From positions 1 through 6,605 of the forward strand of contig WRLJ01000094.1 of assembly GCA_009777685.1 (NCBI GenBank): DNA of 6,605 bases. The letters run 5' to 3'. The notes below the pieces were generated by a model, which saw only the letters and a program-made list of their open reading frames with translations, ran no database searches and was not told the DNA's origin. Within the stretch, counting starts at the first letter, position 1. Each line of letters starts with the position of its first letter. The position numbers and the translations under genes are program-made. Shown piece by piece: positions 1-5,318 of the stretch. Origin of the DNA: Oscillospiraceae bacterium. Its GTDB lineage: Bacteria > Bacillota > Clostridia > Oscillospirales > UBA929.

Positions 1-1301
1 AGCGTCTCGATCGGCGTCTGCCAGATATCGGCAAGGATTTGCAGCCAGACCTCGCTTTTGGCCCCGCCGCCGATGGCCGTGATCTTCTCCGGCGGGCGGC
101 CGCGGCTGATGATGTCCAGGATGACCTTGAGGTTATACCCCACGCCCTCCATGACGGCGCGCATCATGTCGTTCCTCGCGCTGGTCATCGTCAGGCCGAT
201 GAACGCGCCCTTCGCGTTTGCGTTCCAGCGGGGCGAGCGCTCTCCCAGCAGATAGGGCAGAAAAATCAGGCCGTTGGCGCCGGGCGGCGACAGGGCGATT
301 TTTTCGTCTATGACGTCATAGACGTCCAGGCCCCGCTCCCCCGCCTCTCGCCCGTCCGTTTCGCACAGGGTGTTCTTCAGCCAGCTCAGCGAATACCCCG
401 CCGCCTGCATCGTCCCGCAGGGCGTGTAGTATTCGGGGTCAAGGGCCACCCAGTTGAAGGTCTGCATGTCAGGGTCGCAGACGGGCTCCCGGGCGGCGCT
501 GGAAATCCAGGCGGACGACCCGATCACCATGTACGCCGAGCCTTCCCGTACCGCCCCCGCTCCCGCGGCGGCGCACGAGCCGTCGCCGCCTCCGACGACG
601 ACGGGCGTCCCCTCCAAAAGCCCCGTCTCCTCCGCGGCCGCCCGCGTCACACCGCCCGCGATGTCCAGCGAGGAACACAGCCGCGGCAGAAGCTCCGGGC
701 GAAGGGCCGCCGCGTCGATGATCTCCCGCGACCAGACCTTTGCGCGGATGTCGAACAGGTTGGCGCCGCCCGCGTCGCTGTAATCGGTCACAAGCTCGCC
801 CGTCAGGCGGTACACGATGTAATCCTTCGCCTGCAGCATTTTATCCATTTTCCGGTAGATATCCGGCTCGTTATCGCGCACCCAGAGCAGCTTCGCCAGC
901 GAGTAAAACGCCGCCGGCCGGTGGCCGGTGATTTGGTAAAAGCGGCGGGGGTCGATCTGCTGGCGCAGGAAGGCCTCCTGCGGCGCGGCGCGGGAGTCGG
1001 CCCAGATGATCGCGTCGCGCAGAACCTCGCCCTGCCCGCCGACCGGCACACAGCCCATCATCTGCCCGCTGAAGGTGACGCACGCGATGTCGCGCGGGGC
1101 GGCCCCGCTTTTCTCCAGCAGGCTCCGCGTCGAGCCGCAGACCGCCGCCCACCAGTCGGCGGGTCTTTGCTCCACAGAGCGGGGCGCGGGGTAATACGTC
1201 TTATACGGGGATACGCTGAACGCCTTTAGGCGGCCGCCAAGGTCATACAGCGTCGCCTTGTTTCCGCTCGTGCCCAGGTCATGGGTCAGGATGTACCTCA
1301 C
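1..1301 (-). CDS. FGGY-family carbohydrate kinase (xylulokinase-like), C-terminus cut by window edge
   Basis: An ATP-dependent sugar kinase of the FGGY family, expected in the cytoplasm, phosphorylating a ketose, polyol or aldonate. The frame reads 433 residues from a GTG at 1301-1299 and is still open at base 1; family members are usually about 500 residues, so some 60-80 are missing. Visible motifs: the N-terminal phosphate-binding strand with THDLGTSGNK (Asp8), SGQMMG (78-83), IIWADSR (98-104), GGGDGS with the presumed catalytic base Asp240, IGSSAW (260-265), and the C-terminal FGGY signature GGGAKSEVWLQILAD (411-425). The GTG start is chosen because it places the first strand correctly and no in-frame ATG precedes it. 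It overlaps the stop of the lactonase gene as GTGA. A GGAG only two bases upstream suggests translational coupling. Xylulokinase is the nearest relative by motif, but the sugar-contact positions differ (Met82 and Gly241), so the substrate is left open. Confidence 0.93.
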   Translation of the reverse strand, partial: MRYILTHDLGTSGNKATLYDLGGRLKAFSVSPYKTYYPAPRSVEQRPADWWAAVCGSTRSLLEKSGAAPRDIACVTFSGQMMGCVPVGGQGEVLRDAIIWADSRAAPQEAFLRQQIDPRRFYQITGHRPAAFYSLAKLLWVRDNEPDIYRKMDKMLQAKDYIVYRLTGELVTDYSDAGGANLFDIRAKVWSREIIDAAALRPELLPRLCSSLDIAGGVTRAAAEETGLLEGTPVVVGGGDGSCAAAGAGAVREGSAYMVIGSSAWISSAAREPVCDPDMQTFNWVALDPEYYTPCGTMQAAGYSLSWLKNTLCETDGREAGERGLDVYDVIDEKIALSPPGANGLIFLPYLLGERSPRWNANAKGAFIGLTMTSARNDMMRAVMEGVGYNLKVILDIISRGRPPEKITAIGGGAKSEVWLQILADIWQTPIET

Positions 1302-2284
1302 AGCTCCAGCATGGACAGGGTCGCGGGCATTTCATGGGCGGTGTTGACCTTGCCCTCGTCGGTGACCAGATCAAAGCAGGAGACGATGATTTTGCCGTTC
1401 CAGACAATCGGCTCGCCCGGCTGATCCAGCTCGCCGTTAAAGCCGTCGCTGTCGGGACTTTGGGCCAGCCGCGTCACGTTGGCCCGGGGGTCGATTTTGG
1501 CGATGGCATTGGCGGAGAAATCCGCGGCGTACAGGTTGCCCGCGTCGTCTATGCACAGCCCGTCGGTGCTGACCAGCTCCTGTTCATTCTTCGCCCAAAC
1601 GAAGTTCTCCCGCACCGCGCCGTCCGCGTCAAAGGTGATTTTATGCACCGCGCCGTCTCCGAAGTTGCCGACATACAGATTGCCCTCCCGGTCAAACACG
1701 ATGCCGTCCGCGCCGTACTGGCAGGCCGGGTTCAGGGTCAGGAAGGTGGTCAGGATATGCTTGTCCTCCAGCGTGTTGGTGATTTCAATGTTCTCGTCGT
1801 CAACCGAAAACCGGTATACACAGCTCACCAGCAGACCGGAGGCATCCTTGACCTTCGAGAGCATACTCTGCGTGACGTACACATACCCGTCCCGCACCCG
1901 CAGGCCGTTGGGATGCTCCATGCCGCGCGCGACGACGGTGGTTCCGGCGACGGTATCGCCGTCCATCCGCACCCGCAGGACACGGCCCTTGAACATCAGC
2001 TCCTCCGCTCCCGACCAGCCCTGATTGTCCACAATGAACAGATCGCCGCACTCGCACATTTCAATGCCCATCGGCCTGGCGCAGCCGGTTTCCTCCAGAA
2101 TGGGAACGTCAAACCATTTCCGTATGCTCCCGTCTTTTCCGATCTTGACCACGCATCCGGGCATGGAGGTGTCGGCGAAATTCGGGCAGGACAGGATCAG
2201 GTCGCCCGTTTGGCTGACGGTCATCCCGTCGGGCGTGGACACGTATTCCTCGGGCAGCAGGGTGAACAGCTTCGGGGTTTGCAT
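1298..2284 (-). CDS. SMP-30/gluconolactonase-like beta-propeller protein (putative lactonase)
   Basis: A 328-residue protein of the SMP-30/gluconolactonase/LRE type, a six-bladed beta-propeller that hydrolyses sugar lactones using a divalent metal. Blade-like repeats with the pattern DG-x-x-x-D-x-x-GN-LY are clear: GADGIVFDREGNLYVGNF (191-208) and STDGLCIDDAGNLYAADF (239-256). HPNGLRV (124-130) supplies Asn126, the likely equivalent of the conserved metal-binding Asn in PNGL, and Asp193 or Asp241 would supply the conserved Asp. The length fits the family (about 290-330). There is no signal peptide, so it is probably cytoplasmic. It follows the dehydrogenase by 58 bases and overlaps the kinase start, so all three are co-transcribed. 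In this setting a lactone made by the dehydrogenase is the natural substrate. Propeller folds are functionally loose, so a non-enzymatic or other hydrolase role remains possible. Confidence 0.88.
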   Translation of the reverse strand: MQTPKLFTLLPEEYVSTPDGMTVSQTGDLILSCPNFADTSMPGCVVKIGKDGSIRKWFDVPILEETGCARPMGIEMCECGDLFIVDNQGWSGAEELMFKGRVLRVRMDGDTVAGTTVVARGMEHPNGLRVRDGYVYVTQSMLSKVKDASGLLVSCVYRFSVDDENIEITNTLEDKHILTTFLTLNPACQYGADGIVFDREGNLYVGNFGDGAVHKITFDADGAVRENFVWAKNEQELVSTDGLCIDDAGNLYAADFSANAIAKIDPRANVTRLAQSPDSDGFNGELDQPGEPIVWNGKIIVSCFDLVTDEGKVNTAHEMPATLSMLEL

Positions 2285-2294
2285 GTGCGCTCAG

Positions 2295-2300
2295 CTCCTT
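2295..2300 (-). promoter_or_regulatory. Ribosome binding site of the lactonase gene
   Basis: AAGGAG on the minus strand, ten bases before the ATG at 2284. It supports this start for the propeller protein. Confidence 0.75.
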
Positions 2301-2316
2301 ATCAAATTGAATGGGG

Positions 2317-2335
2317 TTCCCGCCGCGGGCGGGGA
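2317..2335 (-). repeat. Intercistronic GC-rich hairpin between dehydrogenase and lactonase genes
   Basis: CCCGCC (2319-2324) and GGCGGG (2328-2333) form a six-base stem around a three-base loop, extended by a T-G and a T-A pair. No U-run follows in the direction of transcription, so it does not look like an intrinsic terminator. It could pause polymerase, or protect or process the mRNA between the two genes. It may also be a by-product of high GC content. Confidence 0.4.
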
Positions 2336-2342
2336 GAAACGG

Positions 2343-3365
2343 TCAATAGCGGACAATGACTTTTTTTCTCGCCCTTCCCGCCAGCACCGTGTCAAAGACG
2401 TCCAAAACCTGTTCAAAGGGGACGATATCGGAAATGTAATCGTCAAAGCACAGCTCGCCGGAGCGCAGCCAGGCAAAAATCTGCTCATCCGCCTCGCCCT
2501 CCTCCGTTTTGGAGGGCCACTGGACGAACAGCAGCGACCAGTTATAGGGCGCCCGGGTCCAGTCCAGCGTCATGGAGGTTTTGGCGGAAATGCCGTAACA
2601 GCAGATCTTCCCGTTGTATTTGACGATCTCCATCGCCTGACGGATCAGCGCGTTGACGCCCGCGGCGTCGATGATGTTGTCGATCCCGGCGGGAAACATC
2701 CGCCTCACCTCAGCGGCGACGTCGCACCGCAGGCTGTCAAAGGCGTAATCCGCGCCCAGCTTTTTCGCCTCCTCCAGCTTTTCGCCGTCGACCTCGGCGG
2801 CGATCACCGGTCCCAGCCCCAGCAGCTTGCAAAACCGGATAAAGCACAGCCCGACGGGGCCGGCGCCGTACACCAAAACCGGCTCGCCCGCTCTCAGGCC
2901 AAAGCGGCGGATCGCGCTCAGCACCTCGCGGAACGTCACGAGCATGACCGCTTTGACCGGATCCAGGTCCGGCGGAACGACGCTTTGGGCGCGATACGCC
3001 TCCGGATAATCCATCCCGTCCGGCATCGCCCTGTAATCGCCGACCACACCGTACTGCGCGAAACCGCCCCAGCCGGAATGGTATCCCCGGTTTTCCTGTT
3101 CCAGAAAAGGAAGCAGCACTCTGTCTCCGACCTTGAAATTCCGGACCTTACTCCCGATCCGGACGACCTCGCCCACGGCTTCATGCCCCAAAACAGCGGG
3201 ATAGTCATGAAAATTCTTAAATTCCCCGTGGATCAGCTTGGCGTCGGTGCCGTTGCAGACCCCGCAGGCGACGGTTCTCACCAGCGCCTGATACTCGCCG
3301 GTCTCCGGCATATCCAGCTCAACGACGGAGAGCGCGCCCCCGGCGTCGACCGCAAGACCTTTCAT
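2343..3365 (-). CDS. Zinc-dependent medium-chain alcohol/polyol/sugar dehydrogenase
   Basis: A 340-residue MDR-superfamily dehydrogenase oxidising an alcohol, polyol or sugar hydroxyl with NAD(P), expected in the cytoplasm. The GroES-like catalytic domain has CGVCNGTD (Cys37 as the catalytic zinc ligand) and GHEAVGEV (His61, Glu62). The Rossmann domain has VLVYGAGPVGL (163-173). Glu191 ends the second beta strand at the position where NAD-dependent enzymes have an acidic residue, so NAD is the likelier cofactor. Residues 85-115, where many relatives hold four cysteines for a structural zinc, contain none, so only the catalytic zinc is expected. Start: ATG at 3365 with GGGAGG seven bases upstream. 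It is the first gene of the leftward operon and is read from the promoter at 3468-3496. The downstream lactonase and kinase suggest oxidation of an aldose to a lactone, or of a polyol to a ketose; the sequence alone cannot decide. Confidence 0.92.
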   Translation of the reverse strand: MKGLAVDAGGALSVVELDMPETGEYQALVRTVACGVCNGTDAKLIHGEFKNFHDYPAVLGHEAVGEVVRIGSKVRNFKVGDRVLLPFLEQENRGYHSGWGGFAQYGVVGDYRAMPDGMDYPEAYRAQSVVPPDLDPVKAVMLVTFREVLSAIRRFGLRAGEPVLVYGAGPVGLCFIRFCKLLGLGPVIAAEVDGEKLEEAKKLGADYAFDSLRCDVAAEVRRMFPAGIDNIIDAAGVNALIRQAMEIVKYNGKICCYGISAKTSMTLDWTRAPYNWSLLFVQWPSKTEEGEADEQIFAWLRSGELCFDDYISDIVPFEQVLDVFDTVLAGRARKKVIVRY

Positions 3366-3372
3366 CCGTTTT

Positions 3373-3378
3373 CCTCCC
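3373..3378 (-). promoter_or_regulatory. Ribosome binding site of the dehydrogenase gene
   Basis: GGGAGG on the minus strand, seven bases before the ATG at 3365, fixing the start of the dehydrogenase. Confidence 0.8.
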
Positions 3379-3394
3379 GTCTGTTCTGTTTGCG

Positions 3395-3412
3395 GACAGG
3401 ATATCCCCTGTC
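3395..3412 (-). repeat. Inverted repeat in the leader of the dehydrogenase operon, close to the ribosome binding site
   Basis: GACAGG (3395-3400) and CCTGTC (3407-3412) are perfect inverted arms around six bases. In RNA this is a short hairpin ending about 16 bases upstream of the Shine-Dalgarno sequence. It could also be a DNA operator within the transcribed leader. Confidence 0.5.
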
Positions 3413-3421
3413 AAGCGCGCC

Positions 3422-3442
3422 GGACGCACATAAATTGCGTCC
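3422..3442 (-). repeat. Seven-base inverted repeat in the leader of the dehydrogenase operon
   Basis: GGACGCA (3422-3428) and TGCGTCC (3436-3442) are perfect arms around a seven-base AT-rich centre. The repeat lies about 20-40 bases downstream of the start expected from the leftward promoter. It is either a leader hairpin or a roadblock-type operator. No U-run follows, so it is not a simple terminator. Confidence 0.55.
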
Positions 3443-3467
3443 CCATGCGCTCTTCGCCGCAGGCGCT

Positions 3468-3496
3468 ATTATATCACCGCGCGGTGAAAATTTCAA
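3468..3496 (-). promoter_or_regulatory. Sigma-A type promoter for the dehydrogenase-lactonase-kinase operon
   Basis: On the minus strand TTGAAA (3496-3491) is the -35 box and TATAAT (3473-3468), a perfect consensus, the -10 box, with a 17-base spacer. Transcription would start near 3461, giving a leader of roughly 95 bases before the dehydrogenase ATG. A palindrome fills most of the spacer, so the promoter is probably repressible. Confidence 0.82.
3474..3487. promoter_or_regulatory. Candidate operator: perfect 14-bp palindrome in the promoter spacer
   Basis: TCACCGCGCGGTGA reads identically on both strands and lies directly against the -10 box of the leftward promoter. The even length with a central CG step is typical of LacI-family operators, and the position would block polymerase when bound. 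The family assignment is an inference, since the regulator is not in the window. Confidence 0.65.
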
Positions 3497-3580
3497 CCGG
3501 CCCGCCGGCAAAAATCTCCGGACGGCGGGGAGGGTCCCACCTCTTTCCATTTTTTCTGTTTTGAAATGATAAAAAAACTC

Positions 3581-3609
3581 TTGCATTGGCGCGCAATATA
3601 GTATATAAT
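3581..3609 (+). promoter_or_regulatory. Sigma-A type promoter for the solute-binding protein gene
   Basis: TATAAT at 3604-3609 is a perfect -10 box. TTGCAT at 3581-3586 is a weak -35 box (TTG conserved) at the optimal 17-base spacing, preceded by an A-rich stretch (3571-3577) that could act as an UP element. Transcription would start near 3616, about 60 bases before the ATG. Confidence 0.75.
3585..3597. repeat. Short inverted repeat in the spacer of the rightward promoter
   Basis: ATTG (3585-3588) and CAAT (3594-3597) flank GCGCG, and the overlapping outer set TTGC/GCAA (3581-3584, 3593-3596) adds partial symmetry. It occupies the spacer as the palindrome does on the other side, but its sequence differs and the arms are short. 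Confidence 0.3.
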
Positions 3610-3615
3610 TTCATT

Positions 3616-3646
3616 CAACGGCCTGTCGCGGGGCTATACCCCGTTG
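3616..3646 (+). repeat. Overlapping alternative hairpins at the 5' end of the solute-binding protein mRNA
   Basis: CGGGG (3629-3633) can pair with CCCCG (3639-3643) around CTATA, while CAACGG (3616-3621) can pair with CCGTTG (3641-3646). The two share bases 3641-3643, so they exclude one another. The first base of the outer stem is about where transcription should begin, which suits a 5' end-protecting stem. The Shine-Dalgarno sequence is left free in both forms. Confidence 0.4.
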
Positions 3647-3664
3647 ACGGAAGCCAATAACGTT

Positions 3665-3670
3665 AGGAGG
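3665..3670 (+). promoter_or_regulatory. Ribosome binding site of the solute-binding protein gene
   Basis: AGGAGG with six bases before the ATG at 3677. It decides the start against an in-frame TTG at 3644, which would put eleven extra residues before the signal peptide. Confidence 0.88.
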
Positions 3671-3676
3671 TTCACC

Positions 3677-5236
3677 ATGAAAACCACGAAAAAAACCCTG
3701 TCCCTCGTTCTCGCGTCCCTGATGCTGCTTGCCCTGCTGGCGGCCTGCGCCTCGCCCGCGGCGACGACGCCCAGCGGCGGCAACACGCAAGCGCCCGACC
3801 AGACCAGCGCCCCCAACAACAACGGCGGCGGCGACGGCGGCGACGACGGCGAACTGAAAGCCGTGGAAGTGAAGTACCAAATGATCGGCTGGGGCAGCCC
3901 CGGCGACGCCGCTATGGCGGAACTCAGCGCCAAGGTAAACAAGGTGCTCGCAGACCTCGACAAGCCCTATACCGTCAAGCTCATGTTCGGTGAAGGCGGA
4001 GACTACACCGACACCACCAACCTGATGCTGGCCTCCGGCGGCAACGAGTTTGACATCATCTTCATCTCCAACTGGGCCGCAAACTTCTATGCCAACGCCG
4101 CCGCGGGATACCTCACCGACCTCGGTCCCTATCTGGCCAAGTATCCCGACGTCGAGCGCATCCTCACCTCCGACTTCATGAACGCCAGCCTGGTCAACGG
4201 CAAGAACTACGCTCTGCCCACCAACAAGGAAAAAGCCCGCCAGCTCGGCTGGGTCCTGCGCAAGGACATCGTCGACGACATGGGTCTGGATCTCGCGGCG
4301 ATCGAAGCTCTCCCCTACGGAGAGAGGCTTGCCGCTCTGGAGCCCTATTTCTATCAGGCGAAGGAAGACTATGACCTGTGGGTCTATCCCATCTTTGTGC
4401 CCAGCGACTATCAGTATGACCGCATCATTGAGCCGATCATCATGTCGCGTGTCGAGCCCGGCGCTACCACGGCTCTTGTCGCCGACCTCGACTCCACCTT
4501 CATCGACGCTGTGAAGCTCTACAGCAAATGGTACCAGGACGGGCTGATCAACCCCAACCTGAACAACCAATCCAGCGGCAACACCGAGTTTGCCACCGGC
4601 CAGTATTTCGGCATCCCCTATCAGCTGAAGCCGGGCAAGGACAAGGAGCTTGAGGGCGAAATCGAGGGCTTTGAGTTCGTCCAGATCGCCATGAACCCGC
4701 CCGAAATCGCCAACTCCGAGACCACCGGCGCCATGGTGGCCATCCCCCACGGAGCCGCCAACAAAAACGAAGCCTTCGACTTCATCAATCTGCTTTACAC
4801 CAATGCCGATGTACTCAACACGGTCATCTTCGGCGAGGAAGGCATTGACTATGAATTTGTCGGCGACGGCATCATCGAGATCACCGGCGGCGGCGGACAC
4901 GGCCAAAGCTGGACGATGGGCGACCAGTTCGCAAACCACCTCCAAAGCAACGAAGACCCCACCAAGTGGGCGCAGTTCATCGCCTTCAACGAAGCGGGCT
5001 CTCCCCTGCCGCTTCTGGGCTTTGTGCCGAATACCGACGACCTGGACATCCAGACCTACATTGCCGGTATGCAAGCCGTCCGCGAGAACTACGGCGACCT
5101 CTTCCGCGGCTACACTCCGCTCGATCAAATCGACGCCGAGTTTGAGAAGCTGAGAAGTGAATATGAGTCCGCCGGCATGAACGAACTGCTGGAAGAAATG
5201 CAAGCCCAAATCGACGCCTGGCTTGCCAGCAAATAA
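3677..5236 (+). CDS. ABC transporter extracellular solute-binding lipoprotein with DUF3502-like C-terminus
   Basis: A 519-residue substrate-capture protein of an ABC sugar importer, anchored by lipid to the outer face of the membrane. The N-terminus has Lys5-Lys6, a hydrophobic stretch (8-22) and the lipobox LAAC, with Cys24 as the lipidated residue and the only cysteine. A flexible Ser/Thr/Pro then Gly/Asn/Asp-rich linker runs to about residue 60. The body resembles large carbohydrate-binding proteins of family 1 type (FDIIFISNWA at 125-134, YALPTNKEK at 178-186, an aromatic-rich middle, AFDFINLLY at 366-374). From about 445 the end (LPLLGFVPN, then a charged helix finishing IDAWLASK) matches what I know of DUF3502-containing binding proteins of Bacillota, which work with LplB/LplC-type permeases. 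Here a terminator follows directly and no permease gene is visible. It has its own promoter, divergent from the dehydrogenase operon. The ligand is unknown; an oligosaccharide or glycoside is likely. Confidence 0.93.
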   Translation: MKTTKKTLSLVLASLMLLALLAACASPAATTPSGGNTQAPDQTSAPNNNGGGDGGDDGELKAVEVKYQMIGWGSPGDAAMAELSAKVNKVLADLDKPYTVKLMFGEGGDYTDTTNLMLASGGNEFDIIFISNWAANFYANAAAGYLTDLGPYLAKYPDVERILTSDFMNASLVNGKNYALPTNKEKARQLGWVLRKDIVDDMGLDLAAIEALPYGERLAALEPYFYQAKEDYDLWVYPIFVPSDYQYDRIIEPIIMSRVEPGATTALVADLDSTFIDAVKLYSKWYQDGLINPNLNNQSSGNTEFATGQYFGIPYQLKPGKDKELEGEIEGFEFVQIAMNPPEIANSETTGAMVAIPHGAANKNEAFDFINLLYTNADVLNTVIFGEEGIDYEFVGDGIIEITGGGGHGQSWTMGDQFANHLQSNEDPTKWAQFIAFNEAGSPLPLLGFVPNTDDLDIQTYIAGMQAVRENYGDLFRGYTPLDQIDAEFEKLRSEYESAGMNELLEEMQAQIDAWLASK

Positions 5237-5251
5237 ACCCTGACTCCTCCG

Positions 5252-5285
5252 AAAAAGGCTGTATCAGTTCTGATACAGCCTTTTT
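5252..5285 (+). terminator. Rho-independent terminator after the solute-binding protein gene
   Basis: A perfect 15-base stem (5252-5266 with 5271-5285) around a GTTC loop, starting 15 bases after the stop codon and ending in TTTTT. The left arm begins with five A, so it could also work leftward, although no leftward gene lies to its right. It would end or strongly reduce transcription before the next gene, giving the binding protein more mRNA than what follows. Confidence 0.9.
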
Positions 5286-5303
5286 CCCACAAAAACACAA
5301 ACA

Positions 5304-5311
5304 GAGGAAGG
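5304..5311 (+). promoter_or_regulatory. Ribosome binding site of the TIM-barrel protein gene
   Basis: GAGGAAGG with seven bases before the ATG at 5319. No convincing promoter lies between the terminator and this site, so expression by read-through is likely. Confidence 0.75.
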
Positions 5312-5318
5312 TTGCAAG

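Larger units (their letters stand above)
3366..3676. other. Divergent control region between the dehydrogenase operon and the solute-binding protein gene
   Basis: These 311 bases contain no credible gene. They hold two oppositely directed promoters, a perfect palindrome, several inverted repeats and two ribosome binding sites, each listed separately. The -35 boxes face each other about 84 bases apart (3497-3580). Within that stretch the only structure noted is a short inverted repeat, CCGGC-CC-GCCGG (3497-3508), next to the leftward -35 box. Both gene sets may answer to the same regulator, but no regulator gene is in the window. Confidence 0.8.

Noticed and set aside
39..1229. Long open frame on the plus strand, opposite the kinase gene
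   Set aside because: The minus-strand frame carries clear FGGY kinase motifs throughout. The plus-strand product is Arg/Pro/Gly/Ala-rich with no recognisable domain, typical of antisense frames in GC-rich genes.
3408..3413. TTGACA on the minus strand as a second -35 box for the dehydrogenase operon
   Set aside because: At 16-18 bases downstream there is no TATAAT-like sequence (AAACAG instead), while the promoter at 3468-3496 is near consensus. The motif is part of the GACAGG inverted repeat.
2025..3569. A 514-residue open frame on the plus strand across the dehydrogenase gene and the control region
   Set aside because: It runs through both promoters and ribosome binding sites and opposes a well-conserved dehydrogenase. 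Its composition is low-quality and no family is recognisable.
3644..3676. In-frame TTG at 3644 as start of the solute-binding protein
   Set aside because: It has no ribosome binding site and would add eleven residues before the signal peptide. The ATG at 3677 has AGGAGG at ideal spacing.
3611..5209. A 532-residue open frame on the minus strand opposite the solute-binding protein
   Set aside because: The plus strand has a promoter, strong Shine-Dalgarno site, lipoprotein signal and terminator. The antisense product is a Val/Gly/Asp-rich mirror without motifs.
5252..5285. The A-rich to T-rich hairpin as a riboswitch or mobile-element end
   Set aside because: It has a simple perfect stem, a four-base loop and a T-run just after a stop codon, which fits an ordinary intrinsic terminator. 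No transposase or target duplication is nearby.
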